Shown here: positions 1-5,780 of the stretch, piece after piece
Numbering within the stretch: the first letter of the stretch is position 1
How the letters are laid out: each line of letters opens with the position of its first letter
Assembly: GCA_022361315.1 (NCBI GenBank)
Contig: JAKSBB010001225.1
Location: forward strand, 1-8,172
DNA length: 8,172 nucleotides
Source: Desulfobacterales bacterium
GTDB taxonomy: Bacteria; Desulfobacterota; Desulfobacteria; Desulfobacterales; Desulfobacteraceae
Reading direction: 5' to 3'
Made by a program: the position numbers and the translations under genes
Notes under the pieces: generated by a model
The model's database searches: none
What the model was told of the DNA's origin: nothing
What the model saw: the letters and a program-made list of their open reading frames with translations, nothing else

Positions 1-4
1 AATT

Positions 5-33
5 TTGACATTCTAATGTTTTAGTAGTCTATG
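5..33 (+). promoter_or_regulatory. Possible sigma-70 promoter of the NifX-like gene
   Basis: A perfect TTGACA -35 hexamer lies at 5-10. At 17 bases spacing the -10 position (28-33) reads TCTATG, only 3 of 6 matches, so the call rests mainly on the -35. If real, transcription would start near 40, which excludes the ATG at 31 and agrees with the GTG start at 64. Confidence 0.3.
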
Positions 34-51
34 AACAAACAACCGCAACAT

Positions 52-58
52 GGGAGAG
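52..58 (+). promoter_or_regulatory. Shine-Dalgarno site deciding the GTG start of the NifX-like gene
   Basis: GGGAGAG ends 5 bases before the GTG at 64. The ATG at 31 has no purine-rich site ahead of it, so this site favours the shorter, 117-residue protein. Confidence 0.6.
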
Positions 59-63
59 AAACA

Positions 64-414
64 GTGAGAATCGCCGTCACGGCATGGGGAAACCGGGTGT
101 CCCCGGTCTTCGATTCTGCCCGGACCCTGCTTATCGCCGACATCGAAAATCAGGCGGTTACCCGGACGACCTACAAATCCTTTCATCCCGATGATATGTC
201 TGGGCTGGCCGAATTGCTCAAGCGCCTTGACGCCCCCACCCTCATCTGTGGGGCCATCTCAACCCAACCGGCTGAGGTACTGACGGCGCACCGGATCAAA
301 CTGATCTCATTCGTATCCGGTAACGCTCTGGAAATTCTTTCCACGTTTGCCAGGCGAAACACCGTCGATGAAGCACACATGATGCCGGGCCTGCCCACCA
401 GCCACCAGGGATAA
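64..414 (+). CDS. NifX/NifB-type iron-molybdenum cluster-binding domain protein
   Basis: A small single-domain protein (117 aa from the GTG start) of the dinitrogenase iron-molybdenum cofactor family (Nitro_FeMo-Co, as in NifX, NafY and the NifB C-terminus). The opening IAVTAWGNRVSPVFDSA closely fits the family signature, with the usual alternating beta-alpha pattern after it and CGAIS near residue 63. Family members bind Fe-S or FeMo-co type clusters, or are of unknown role in anaerobes; no nitrogenase gene is visible, so a nitrogenase role is not supported. The family often ends in MPGC or a similar Cys motif; here it reads MMPGLPTSHQG, with Leu in place of Cys. I chose GTG at 64 over the in-frame ATG at 31 because GGGAGAG lies 5 bases before the GTG and family members begin right at the first beta strand. 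Family confident, function open. Confidence 0.82.
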   Translation: MRIAVTAWGNRVSPVFDSARTLLIADIENQAVTRTTYKSFHPDDMSGLAELLKRLDAPTLICGAISTQPAEVLTAHRIKLISFVSGNALEILSTFARRNTVDEAHMMPGLPTSHQG

Positions 415-426
415 GGGCCTTTATCC
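409..426. terminator. Weak hairpin between convergent genes
   Basis: GGATAA (409-414) and TTATCC (421-426) form a 6-bp stem around a 6-base loop. It overlaps the stop codon of the NifX-like gene and lies just beyond the stop of the convergent DMT permease gene. There is no T-run on either side, so it may merely be a pause or end-protection hairpin. Confidence 0.25.
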
Positions 427-434
427 GGCAATGA

Positions 435-1343
435 TTATCCCGTTGTCCCGGCAGGTGTGGTGGTGTCTTCAGCCGATTTATGCCCCATGCCCATGTAGAT
501 GGCAACCAGCACAACAACGACGCCAAGCCACCCCATAATGCCTGTCTGGCGGTCAAACAAAAGCACATCCCAAACAAATGACAGGGCCGGCTGAAGCAGA
601 AGAATCAATCCCGCCCGGGAGGCCGGCACATCCGGCAGGCAATAGGAAATCACAACCCAGGCGAGGGCCTGGCAGAAGACGCCGACCCCGACCAATGCTG
701 CAAGGGAACGGGCATTGGGAATCAAAAAGCTGTAATCCCCGAAAACGATAAAACACCCTAAACACATACTGGCGGAGGCGGTGACCACCACCTGATAAAA
801 AAACAAAGTGCCGGACCCATCGGACTGAACGGAGCGGATCAGGAGTATAAACGCCCCGTAGCTGAGTGCCGTCAACACACCATAGCCGATGCCTTTCAGG
901 TATTCCGGTGTGATGGCCGCACCGTCCAACCCGATAACCATATAAAGCCCCACCAATGCCATGGGCAACGCAAGCAAAAAGAGACCCGTCAAGCGCTCCC
1001 TATAAATCAGCCATCCGGCCACCGCCAGGATGAATACCTGGCAGTTTCCCAGAATCGTCGCCAGCCCCGGACCGATAAAATCAATACTTGTATGCCAGCA
1101 GTACAGATCAATACTGAAAACCACACCGCAAACCATCGCCATGAATACGCGGTTCAGCGGTTGCCGTCGGAACTCCCCCTTAAGACCGCATGCCAGGGCC
1201 AAAAAGATCCAGCCGAAAAATACCCGATAGAAGGCGGAAACCATGGGATCGACCCCTGAGATATTCACAAAAACACTGGAAAAGCTGATGATCAATGCCC
1301 CCGCAAACACCCCTACAACCGGAGGAACAGACAATTTGGCCAT
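435..1343 (-). CDS. DMT-superfamily (EamA/RhaT family) inner-membrane transporter
   Basis: A 302-aa polytopic membrane protein of the drug/metabolite transporter superfamily, with the usual length and about ten hydrophobic helices arranged as two EamA repeats. The first runs roughly from residue 10 to 140 and ends in the helix after LIYRERLTG; the second runs roughly from 150 to 290, with QPALSFVWDVLLFDRQTG preceding the last helix. The C-terminal tail is short and polar (SAEDTTTPAGTTG). Family members export or import small metabolites, often amino acids or nucleotides; the substrate cannot be read from sequence. The start was set at 1343 because AGGAG (1351-1355, minus strand) lies 7 bases upstream and the protein then begins just before the first helix. 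An in-frame upstream ATG at 1463 would add 40 residues that do not look like part of this family. Divergent from the DUF2889 gene, with a shared regulatory region. Confidence 0.85.
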   Translation of the reverse strand: MAKLSVPPVVGVFAGALIISFSSVFVNISGVDPMVSAFYRVFFGWIFLALACGLKGEFRRQPLNRVFMAMVCGVVFSIDLYCWHTSIDFIGPGLATILGNCQVFILAVAGWLIYRERLTGLFLLALPMALVGLYMVIGLDGAAITPEYLKGIGYGVLTALSYGAFILLIRSVQSDGSGTLFFYQVVVTASASMCLGCFIVFGDYSFLIPNARSLAALVGVGVFCQALAWVVISYCLPDVPASRAGLILLLQPALSFVWDVLLFDRQTGIMGWLGVVVVLVAIYMGMGHKSAEDTTTPAGTTG

Positions 1344-1350
1344 GGTTTTA

Positions 1351-1355
1351 CTCCT
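1351..1355 (-). promoter_or_regulatory. Shine-Dalgarno site deciding the start of the DMT permease
   Basis: On the minus strand this reads AGGAG, 7 bases before the ATG at 1343. It supports this start over the upstream ATG at 1463. Confidence 0.65.
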
Positions 1356-1394
1356 AAAATTCAGGGAATGCACCGGAAGATTCAACAGACTGGC

Positions 1395-1423
1395 ACGGTA
1401 AAGTGTTCCGCAACTTTCGTCAA
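1395..1423 (-). promoter_or_regulatory. Possible promoter of the DMT permease
   Basis: On the minus strand TTGACG (1418-1423, 5 of 6 matches to the -35 consensus) is followed after 17 bases by TACCGT (1395-1400, 3 of 6 matches to the -10). It lies 50-80 bases ahead of the chosen start. The -10 is poor, so this is tentative. Confidence 0.3.
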
Positions 1424-1436
1424 GAAAAAAGCTTAG

Positions 1437-1451
1437 GGTTTGATTCAAACC
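1437..1451. repeat. 15-bp palindrome between divergent genes, candidate operator
   Basis: GGTTTGA, one central T, then TCAAACC: seven base pairs each side with no mismatch. It sits in the 155-base region between the DMT permease (-) and the DUF2889 gene (+), 14 bases upstream of the permease's candidate -35 and overlapping a possible -35 (TTGATT, 1440-1445) of the plus-strand gene. This geometry suits a dimeric repressor or activator site; the regulator is unknown and no regulator gene lies beside it. Confidence 0.4.
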
Positions 1452-1498
1452 GCCAAATGTCATAGGCTGTCCGGCGAGACCATAATAAAGGAAGCATC

Positions 1499-2071
1499 AT
1501 GCTCAAAGACATCATCACTCAAAAGCCCCCCGTACACACCCGGGATATCCGTCTTTCCACCTGTGAACACGGGCCGGACCGAATCATTGTTCATGGAGAA
1601 CTTCGGGACGAGCGGCGGCTTCCCATTGTGGACATATTGAGCAGGCCCAAGCCCCCCGGCACCGTTCACCACATGACGGCCACCCTTCTTATTGCCCCCG
1701 ATCCACTGCGGATCATCGAGGCCGAAGCGGAGATCATTACGGCACCCATGGCAGAGTGCCCCCAGACCCTTGATCGGATGGATCTTATCATCGGTCTCCA
1801 CATCAAACCGGGGTTTTCCAAAGAAATCCGTTCCCGTGTGGGGGGAAAGGACGGCTGTGCACACCTCTGCACCCTGGTCAAGGCCATGGGCACTGAAATT
1901 CTTCACGGGTGGCTGACCTGGCAGCGTCATCAGAACCAAACGGCGTCCCGGGGGGTGGATCCGGAAAAGGCCGGCGCCTACCTCATTGATTCATGCAGGC
2001 TCTGGAAAAAAGACGGCCCTAAATATAAAGAGATGATGAGCGCTGTTTCAAAACAAGCCAATTCAGAATAG
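1499..2071 (+). CDS. DUF2889 family protein of unknown function
   Basis: A 190-aa protein that I match to the DUF2889 family from its motif pattern. This includes the early RDI (15-17), HHM (57-59), the block EAEAEIITAPMAEC (74-87), GLHIKPGF (99-106), the Gly/Cys/His motif GGKDGCAHL (115-123), and a late DSCRLWKKDGP (165-174) with a third conserved-looking Cys. Cys87, Cys120, His122 and Cys166 could bind a metal, but this is inference; no function is established. No signal peptide or membrane helix, so probably cytoplasmic. The start is supported by AAAGGAAG a few bases upstream. Its stop is one base from the stop of the convergent alkyltransferase-like gene, and it is divergent from the DMT permease. 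Confidence 0.75.
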   Translation: MLKDIITQKPPVHTRDIRLSTCEHGPDRIIVHGELRDERRLPIVDILSRPKPPGTVHHMTATLLIAPDPLRIIEAEAEIITAPMAECPQTLDRMDLIIGLHIKPGFSKEIRSRVGGKDGCAHLCTLVKAMGTEILHGWLTWQRHQNQTASRGVDPEKAGAYLIDSCRLWKKDGPKYKEMMSAVSKQANSE

Positions 2072-2072
2072 A

Positions 2073-2426
2073 TTACCCCAGGTCGGGCTGTGGGGTCATC
2101 AGGGATCCGTCCGGATGGGTTACCGGTTCCCATAGAAAAACCTTAAAGTCTATGGTCCGGGATTTTGAAAACACAACGTCTTCGTCTTCAAGTAGCGCCC
2201 GTTGCTGCTCGTAGCCTCTCCCCTTCGGTAAAGATATCCGGCCCGAGGCATTCACCACCCGGTGCCAGGGCAGATCATACTTTTCCGACAGGGAATGCAG
2301 AAAGCGGGAGACCTGGCGTGCCCCTCTCGGATTTCCGGCCAGGGCGGCCACCCGGCCGTAAGACGTAACCTTACCTTCGGGTATGGCCTGAATTACCGCC
2401 ACCACATTTTTGGTAAATGTCTGCAT
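2073..2426 (-). CDS. Alkyltransferase-like protein (MGMT/Ogt fold, Cys replaced by Trp)
   Basis: A 117-aa protein matching the DNA-binding domain of O6-alkylguanine-DNA alkyltransferases. The motifs run in order: IPEGKVTSYGRVAALAG (15-31), with the conserved Tyr23; the recognition helix RGARQVSRFL (34-43), with the Arg37 that would flip out the damaged base; PWHRVVNASGRIS (53-65); and the late GYEQQRALLEDEDV (71-84). In true methyltransferases the active-site motif is PCHRV; here Trp54 replaces Cys, which defines the ATL class. Such proteins bind alkylated guanine without removing the group and flag it for nucleotide excision repair. The N-terminal ribonuclease-like domain of Ada/Ogt is absent, as usual for ATLs. 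The start is uncertain: ATG at 2426 places the family's first helix at the N-terminus but has no clear Shine-Dalgarno site. ATG at 2468 (GGTGGG upstream) or at 2528 would add 14 or 34 residues. Confidence 0.85.
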   Translation of the reverse strand: MQTFTKNVVAVIQAIPEGKVTSYGRVAALAGNPRGARQVSRFLHSLSEKYDLPWHRVVNASGRISLPKGRGYEQQRALLEDEDVVFSKSRTIDFKVFLWEPVTHPDGSLMTPQPDLG

Positions 2427-2572
2427 AACAGACGCACCATGCCATGATTGCCCGGTTTTATCAAGCATCGGCCCACCGGAATCACCCCGCCAGCGTATCG
2501 CCTTTGGAGACGAAACCCAAACCGCCATATGTGGAGAAAGTATGGGGAAACCATGAAAAGATCCCGGGCAAA

Positions 2573-2601
2573 TTGAAAAAGGCTGCGGATTTAGATACCC
2601 T
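2573..2601 (+). promoter_or_regulatory. Possible promoter of the two-component operon
   Basis: TTGAAA (2573-2578, 5 of 6) and TACCCT (2596-2601, 3 of 6) lie 17 bases apart, about 60 bases ahead of the histidine kinase start. The -10 is weak. The rest of the 235-base region from 2427 to 2661 shows no other gene or strong repeat; its left part may encode extra N-terminal residues of the alkyltransferase-like protein. Confidence 0.28.
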
Positions 2602-2661
2602 GTACCCGTTTAACCGCCCCACACCCGGGGTATTACTCGCAACTGCAGGGAAAGGATACCC

Positions 2662-4191
2662 ATGCGGATTCCGCTACTGACCAAATTTTTTCTCTCGTTT
2701 CTGCTTACCGGCGTGGTTCTGGTGGGCATTCTTATCAGCCTGATCCAGTTTTATGCCATCCAAAACTTTTCAGATTATGTCTCCCGTATGGAATACAGCC
2801 AATTGGATGAACTGGTATTGATTCTGGAACGGGAATACAGGGAAAAAGGGAACTTTGATCACCTGAGGCAAAACCCCAGGACCTGGCTTCCGCTTATGAA
2901 TGAAGCCGGCCTGGCCCCTGATATCCAATCCATGACCGGCCAACTGCCGGGACACCCTTTGCCCCGGAAGCCCGAAACACAGTCATTTACAAACGGCCCT
3001 CTCCAGCCGCAGGGTCCCCTCCCCCACTCACCCGACAGGAAACGAATGCCCCATCCCCCCGGTAAAAATGAATTGGGCCCCCGGGTTGTTCTGCTGGACA
3101 CAGACAAGCAACTGATCATGGGAGCACCCCAGCATGCAAACCCGGCATTTATCCGGCCGGTACCGGACCAGGGTGTTCCCGTGGGATACCTGGGATTCAA
3201 TCAGCCGAAAAACCTCTCCCATCCTATGGACTTAAGGTTTCTCAAACAGCAGAAGCAAAGTTTTTACCTGGCCGGTGGCATCTTCCTGCTCTGCTCAGTA
3301 CTGGTCTCCTTTTTCCTGGCAGCCCATCTGCTGGCGCCCATTAAAAAAATATCACGGGCAACCCGGGCACTGGGCAAACGGAAATTTGACACGCGGATTC
3401 AGCTCAACACCCGGGATGAACTGGGGCAGCTTGCCGAAGATTTTAACTGGCTGGCCTCTGCCTTAGGGGATTATGAGCTAAGGCAAATCCACTGGCTGTC
3501 CGATATCTCCCACGAATTAAGAACACCTTTGTCCATTTTACAGGGGGAACTGGAAGCGGTTCAGGACGGCATCCGGAAACTGGATGGGGCATCCATCAAT
3601 TCCCTCCACTCGGAAGTAACCCACCTGATCCGGCTGGTGAAAGATCTCCACGATCTTTCCATGGCTGAGGCCAATATCATCCGGGTGTCCAAACAACCTG
3701 TGGATACCGCCGCGCTTCTGGCAATGACCCTGGAACGATTTTCTCCCCGGATTGAAGAAAAACAGACCCAGGTATCTGTTCATGCACCGGGGCGCCTTAT
3801 GGTGATGGGTGATCCGGACCGTCTGGTTCAACTATTCTCAAATCTGCTAAAGAATTCACTGGCCTATACAGATCCCCCGGGGCAGCTCCGGATCACTTGC
3901 CAAAGCGAGGGAGACCGGATAGAGTTAGAGGTTGAAGACTCTGCCCCGGAAGTCCCCCCCCACCAGCTTCCCAGGCTTTTTGACCGGCTTTTCAGGGTCG
4001 AAGGATCTCGAAACAGAAAACAGGGGGGCAGCGGTCTTGGACTGGCCATATGCAAGCACATCGTCCGGGCCCACGGCGGTCAGATTAATGCGGAACCATC
4101 TGAATTGGGGGGCGTGAAAATATCCATCACGCTCCCGGCCCTGGCCGTGGAAACTGAAACAACCGGAACCCCATCAAGGAGAACCCCATGA
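2662..4191 (+). CDS. baeS: Envelope-stress type sensor histidine kinase, BaeS-like
   Basis: A 509-aa membrane sensor kinase. Domains: membrane helix 1 at about 9-31; a periplasmic sensor region at about 34-198, with a Pro-rich stretch (about 95-140); membrane helix 2 at about 201-223; HAMP at about 223-275; HisKA with the phosphoacceptor His284 in DISHELRTPL; and a HATPase domain at about 380-493. The ATPase domain shows the N-box FSNLLKNSL (Asn394, Asn398), a G1 box beginning at Asp426, the F-box LFDRLFRVEGSRNR, and the G2 box GGSGLGLAI (455-463). Two stretches, GELEAVQDGIRK after the His and EGSRNRKQGGSGLGLAICKHIV, are very close to E. coli BaeS as I recall it. The protein is some 40 residues longer than BaeS, the excess lying in the periplasmic region. 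The G1 box reads DSAPEV where BaeS has DSAPGV. The start has AAAGGA 5 bases upstream, and the stop overlaps the regulator start as ATGA, implying translational coupling. The kinase assignment is firm; orthology to BaeS is likely but not proven, because the efflux genes usual for Bae are not seen here. Confidence 0.88.
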   Translation: MRIPLLTKFFLSFLLTGVVLVGILISLIQFYAIQNFSDYVSRMEYSQLDELVLILEREYREKGNFDHLRQNPRTWLPLMNEAGLAPDIQSMTGQLPGHPLPRKPETQSFTNGPLQPQGPLPHSPDRKRMPHPPGKNELGPRVVLLDTDKQLIMGAPQHANPAFIRPVPDQGVPVGYLGFNQPKNLSHPMDLRFLKQQKQSFYLAGGIFLLCSVLVSFFLAAHLLAPIKKISRATRALGKRKFDTRIQLNTRDELGQLAEDFNWLASALGDYELRQIHWLSDISHELRTPLSILQGELEAVQDGIRKLDGASINSLHSEVTHLIRLVKDLHDLSMAEANIIRVSKQPVDTAALLAMTLERFSPRIEEKQTQVSVHAPGRLMVMGDPDRLVQLFSNLLKNSLAYTDPPGQLRITCQSEGDRIELEVEDSAPEVPPHQLPRLFDRLFRVEGSRNRKQGGSGLGLAICKHIVRAHGGQINAEPSELGGVKISITLPALAVETETTGTPSRRTP

Positions 4192-4883
4192 GCGACCACA
4201 TCCTGATTGTTGAAGATGAAGAAAAAATTGCCTTTTTGATCCGGGACTATCTGGAGGCCGAAGGGTTCGTAACCACCATTCTGGGCCGGGGAGATCTGGT
4301 TGAGTCATATATTGCCAAAACCCCGGTTGATCTCATCCTTCTGGATGTGATGCTCCCCGGCAAGGACGGCCTGACCCTGTGCAAGGATATCCGCAGCACC
4401 TCATCGATTCCCATAATCATGTTGACGGCCAGGGTATCTGAAATAGACCGCCTGCTGGGTCTTGAACTGGGATCCGATGATTATATCTGTAAACCGTTCA
4501 GCCCCAGGGAAGTTGTGGCGCGGGTCAAAGCGGTACTCCGAAGGACATCACCACCGGCCCGGGAGACGGAAATCACCATCGGCCCGCTATCGCTGAACGA
4601 AGACCGGCACACCTGCACGGTGGGCAATGATGAGGTATCATTGACACCCAACGAATTCGGTATCCTGAGACTGTTTATGGCCCACCCGGGTAAGGTGTTC
4701 TCCCGATCGGAACTTCTGGATAAGGTCCAGGGATATCACTTTGAAGGGTACGAACGCACCGTTGACAGCCATGTGAAAAACCTGAGAAAAAAAATGGCGG
4801 CCAGGTTACCTGAGGTTCAACTTATTCTCTCGGTGTATGGCATCGGCTACAAGCTCAACGATAAAGCATTTGACAACATCTGA
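4188..4883 (+). CDS. baeR: OmpR-family response regulator, BaeR-like
   Basis: A 231-aa two-domain regulator. Receiver domain (about 4-118): acidic pair Asp10/Glu11, phosphoacceptor Asp53 in LILLDVMLPGKDGLTLC, Thr80 and Lys102 in DDYICKPFSPREVVARVK. Winged-helix DNA-binding domain (about 128-225): LTPNEFGILRLF, GKVFSRSELLDKVQ, the recognition helix ERTVDSHVKNLRKKM and the wing YGIGYKL. The segments EIDRLLGLELGSDDYICKP and FSPREVVARVKAVLRR resemble E. coli BaeR more than a generic OmpR. It takes its phosphate from the kinase encoded just upstream; AAGGAGA lies ahead of its ATG and the two genes overlap by four bases. Its stop lies 12 bases from the stop of the convergent permease gene, with no clear terminator. 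Target genes are unknown: no candidate efflux operon lies in the window. Confidence 0.88.
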   Translation: MSDHILIVEDEEKIAFLIRDYLEAEGFVTTILGRGDLVESYIAKTPVDLILLDVMLPGKDGLTLCKDIRSTSSIPIIMLTARVSEIDRLLGLELGSDDYICKPFSPREVVARVKAVLRRTSPPARETEITIGPLSLNEDRHTCTVGNDEVSLTPNEFGILRLFMAHPGKVFSRSELLDKVQGYHFEGYERTVDSHVKNLRKKMAARLPEVQLILSVYGIGYKLNDKAFDNI

Positions 4884-4895
4884 ACCGATTGAGGC

Positions 4896-5780
4896 TTATC
4901 CCCTTGGGGCGGAACGCTTTTCAAGGGCATTGATTGCAGCCGACAATGAGAAGGTCAGCACAAAGTAAAGCAGGGTCACCGTAATCCAGACTTCAAAGGT
5001 CAGAAAAGTGGCGGCCATAAGTTCCATTCCCTGAAAGGTCAGTTCCTGGATGGAGATTACGGAAACGATGGCCGAATCTTTAATGGTGGAGATAAACTGT
5101 CCTGCCAGGGGAAAGGCCACCTGTCGAAAGGCCTGGGGTAAAATCACCAACCGAAACGTTTTGGGCCCTGAAAGCCCGATGGCAGATGCCGCTTCCCACT
5201 GGCCCTGCGGCACCCCCAGAATCCCGCCCCGAACGATCTCCGAAATATAGGCCCCTTCGTACAACGCCAAGGCAGCCACGGCCGAAACAAAGGCATTGAT
5301 ACTGCCGGCATCGGCCCACAAAAAAGCCACAGCACGCCGGATACCTTCGGGTTGTGCCCGAAGCCATGCGTCCAACCCCAGCATATCCAGAAACTGGCTG
5401 GAGACGAAATAGTAGAAAATAATCAGCAGAACCAGGGAAGGGATATTCCGGACGATTTCCACATATATCCGGCTGACAAACCGCTGGAAGCCGTTTCCCC
5501 TCGCCCCCATGACCCCGGACAGGGTTCCGATAATAACGGCCAGTACAGTGGCCCACACGCTGAGCTTAATGGTGGTGAAAAACCCCCTCAGCAGGATGTT
5601 CGGGGTCCAGATACCGGTTTCCTCGTCCCAAAAAATAAAATACTGGGGGATAGCGGACCAGTTCCAGTCATAGGCCAGTACAGACCCCATACGGGACAAA
5701 AAAAAGGATATGGCAGCGGCCGCAAGGCCAAGTGCTGCCATATCCACCAGGGTAATTCTGTTGGACGGCTTATTGAACAA
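4896..5780 (-). CDS. Polar amino acid type ABC transporter permease (HisM/GlnP family)
   Basis: A 294-aa inner-membrane permease of the PAAT family and the third gene of the importer operon. It has an N-terminal helix at about 14-30, a periplasmic stretch rich in aromatic residues (about 37-60), then the BPD_transp_1 domain from about 66. The EAA loop that contacts the ATPase is clear: EAASAIGLSG (196-205) with ILP at 213-215. Compared with its partner permease encoded at 6634-7404 it carries about 20-25 extra residues before the EAA region (about 132-160). The open frame starts with TTG at 5780, overlapping the end of the binding-protein gene by 11 bases, which suggests coupled translation. 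GTG at 5747 or ATG at 5741 are alternatives that would remove 11 or 13 residues before the first helix. It ends 12 bases from the convergent response regulator stop, so no ATPase gene follows. Confidence 0.87.
   Translation of the reverse strand: MFNKPSNRITLVDMAALGLAAAAISFFLSRMGSVLAYDWNWSAIPQYFIFWDEETGIWTPNILLRGFFTTIKLSVWATVLAVIIGTLSGVMGARGNGFQRFVSRIYVEIVRNIPSLVLLIIFYYFVSSQFLDMLGLDAWLRAQPEGIRRAVAFLWADAGSINAFVSAVAALALYEGAYISEIVRGGILGVPQGQWEAASAIGLSGPKTFRLVILPQAFRQVAFPLAGQFISTIKDSAIVSVISIQELTFQGMELMAATFLTFEVWITVTLLYFVLTFSLSAAINALEKRSAPRG

Noticed and set aside
1460..1939. Minus-strand 159-codon frame opposite the DUF2889 gene
   Set aside because: The plus-strand frame shows a family pattern and a good ribosome binding site; the minus frame has no recognisable domain.
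2075..2096. ACCCCA / TGGGGT stem after the DUF2889 stop as a terminator
   Set aside because: Only 6 bp with a 10-base loop, no T-run, and it lies within the ATL coding end.
2615..2633. CCCC / GGGG mini-hairpin ahead of the histidine kinase as a regulatory structure
   Set aside because: Only four pairs in a C-rich stretch; expected by chance and not followed by other structure.
4900..4909. CCCCTTGGGG inverted repeat near the regulator/permease junction as a terminator
   Set aside because: The loop would be only 2-4 bases, it lies inside the permease coding end, and no T-run follows directly on either strand.
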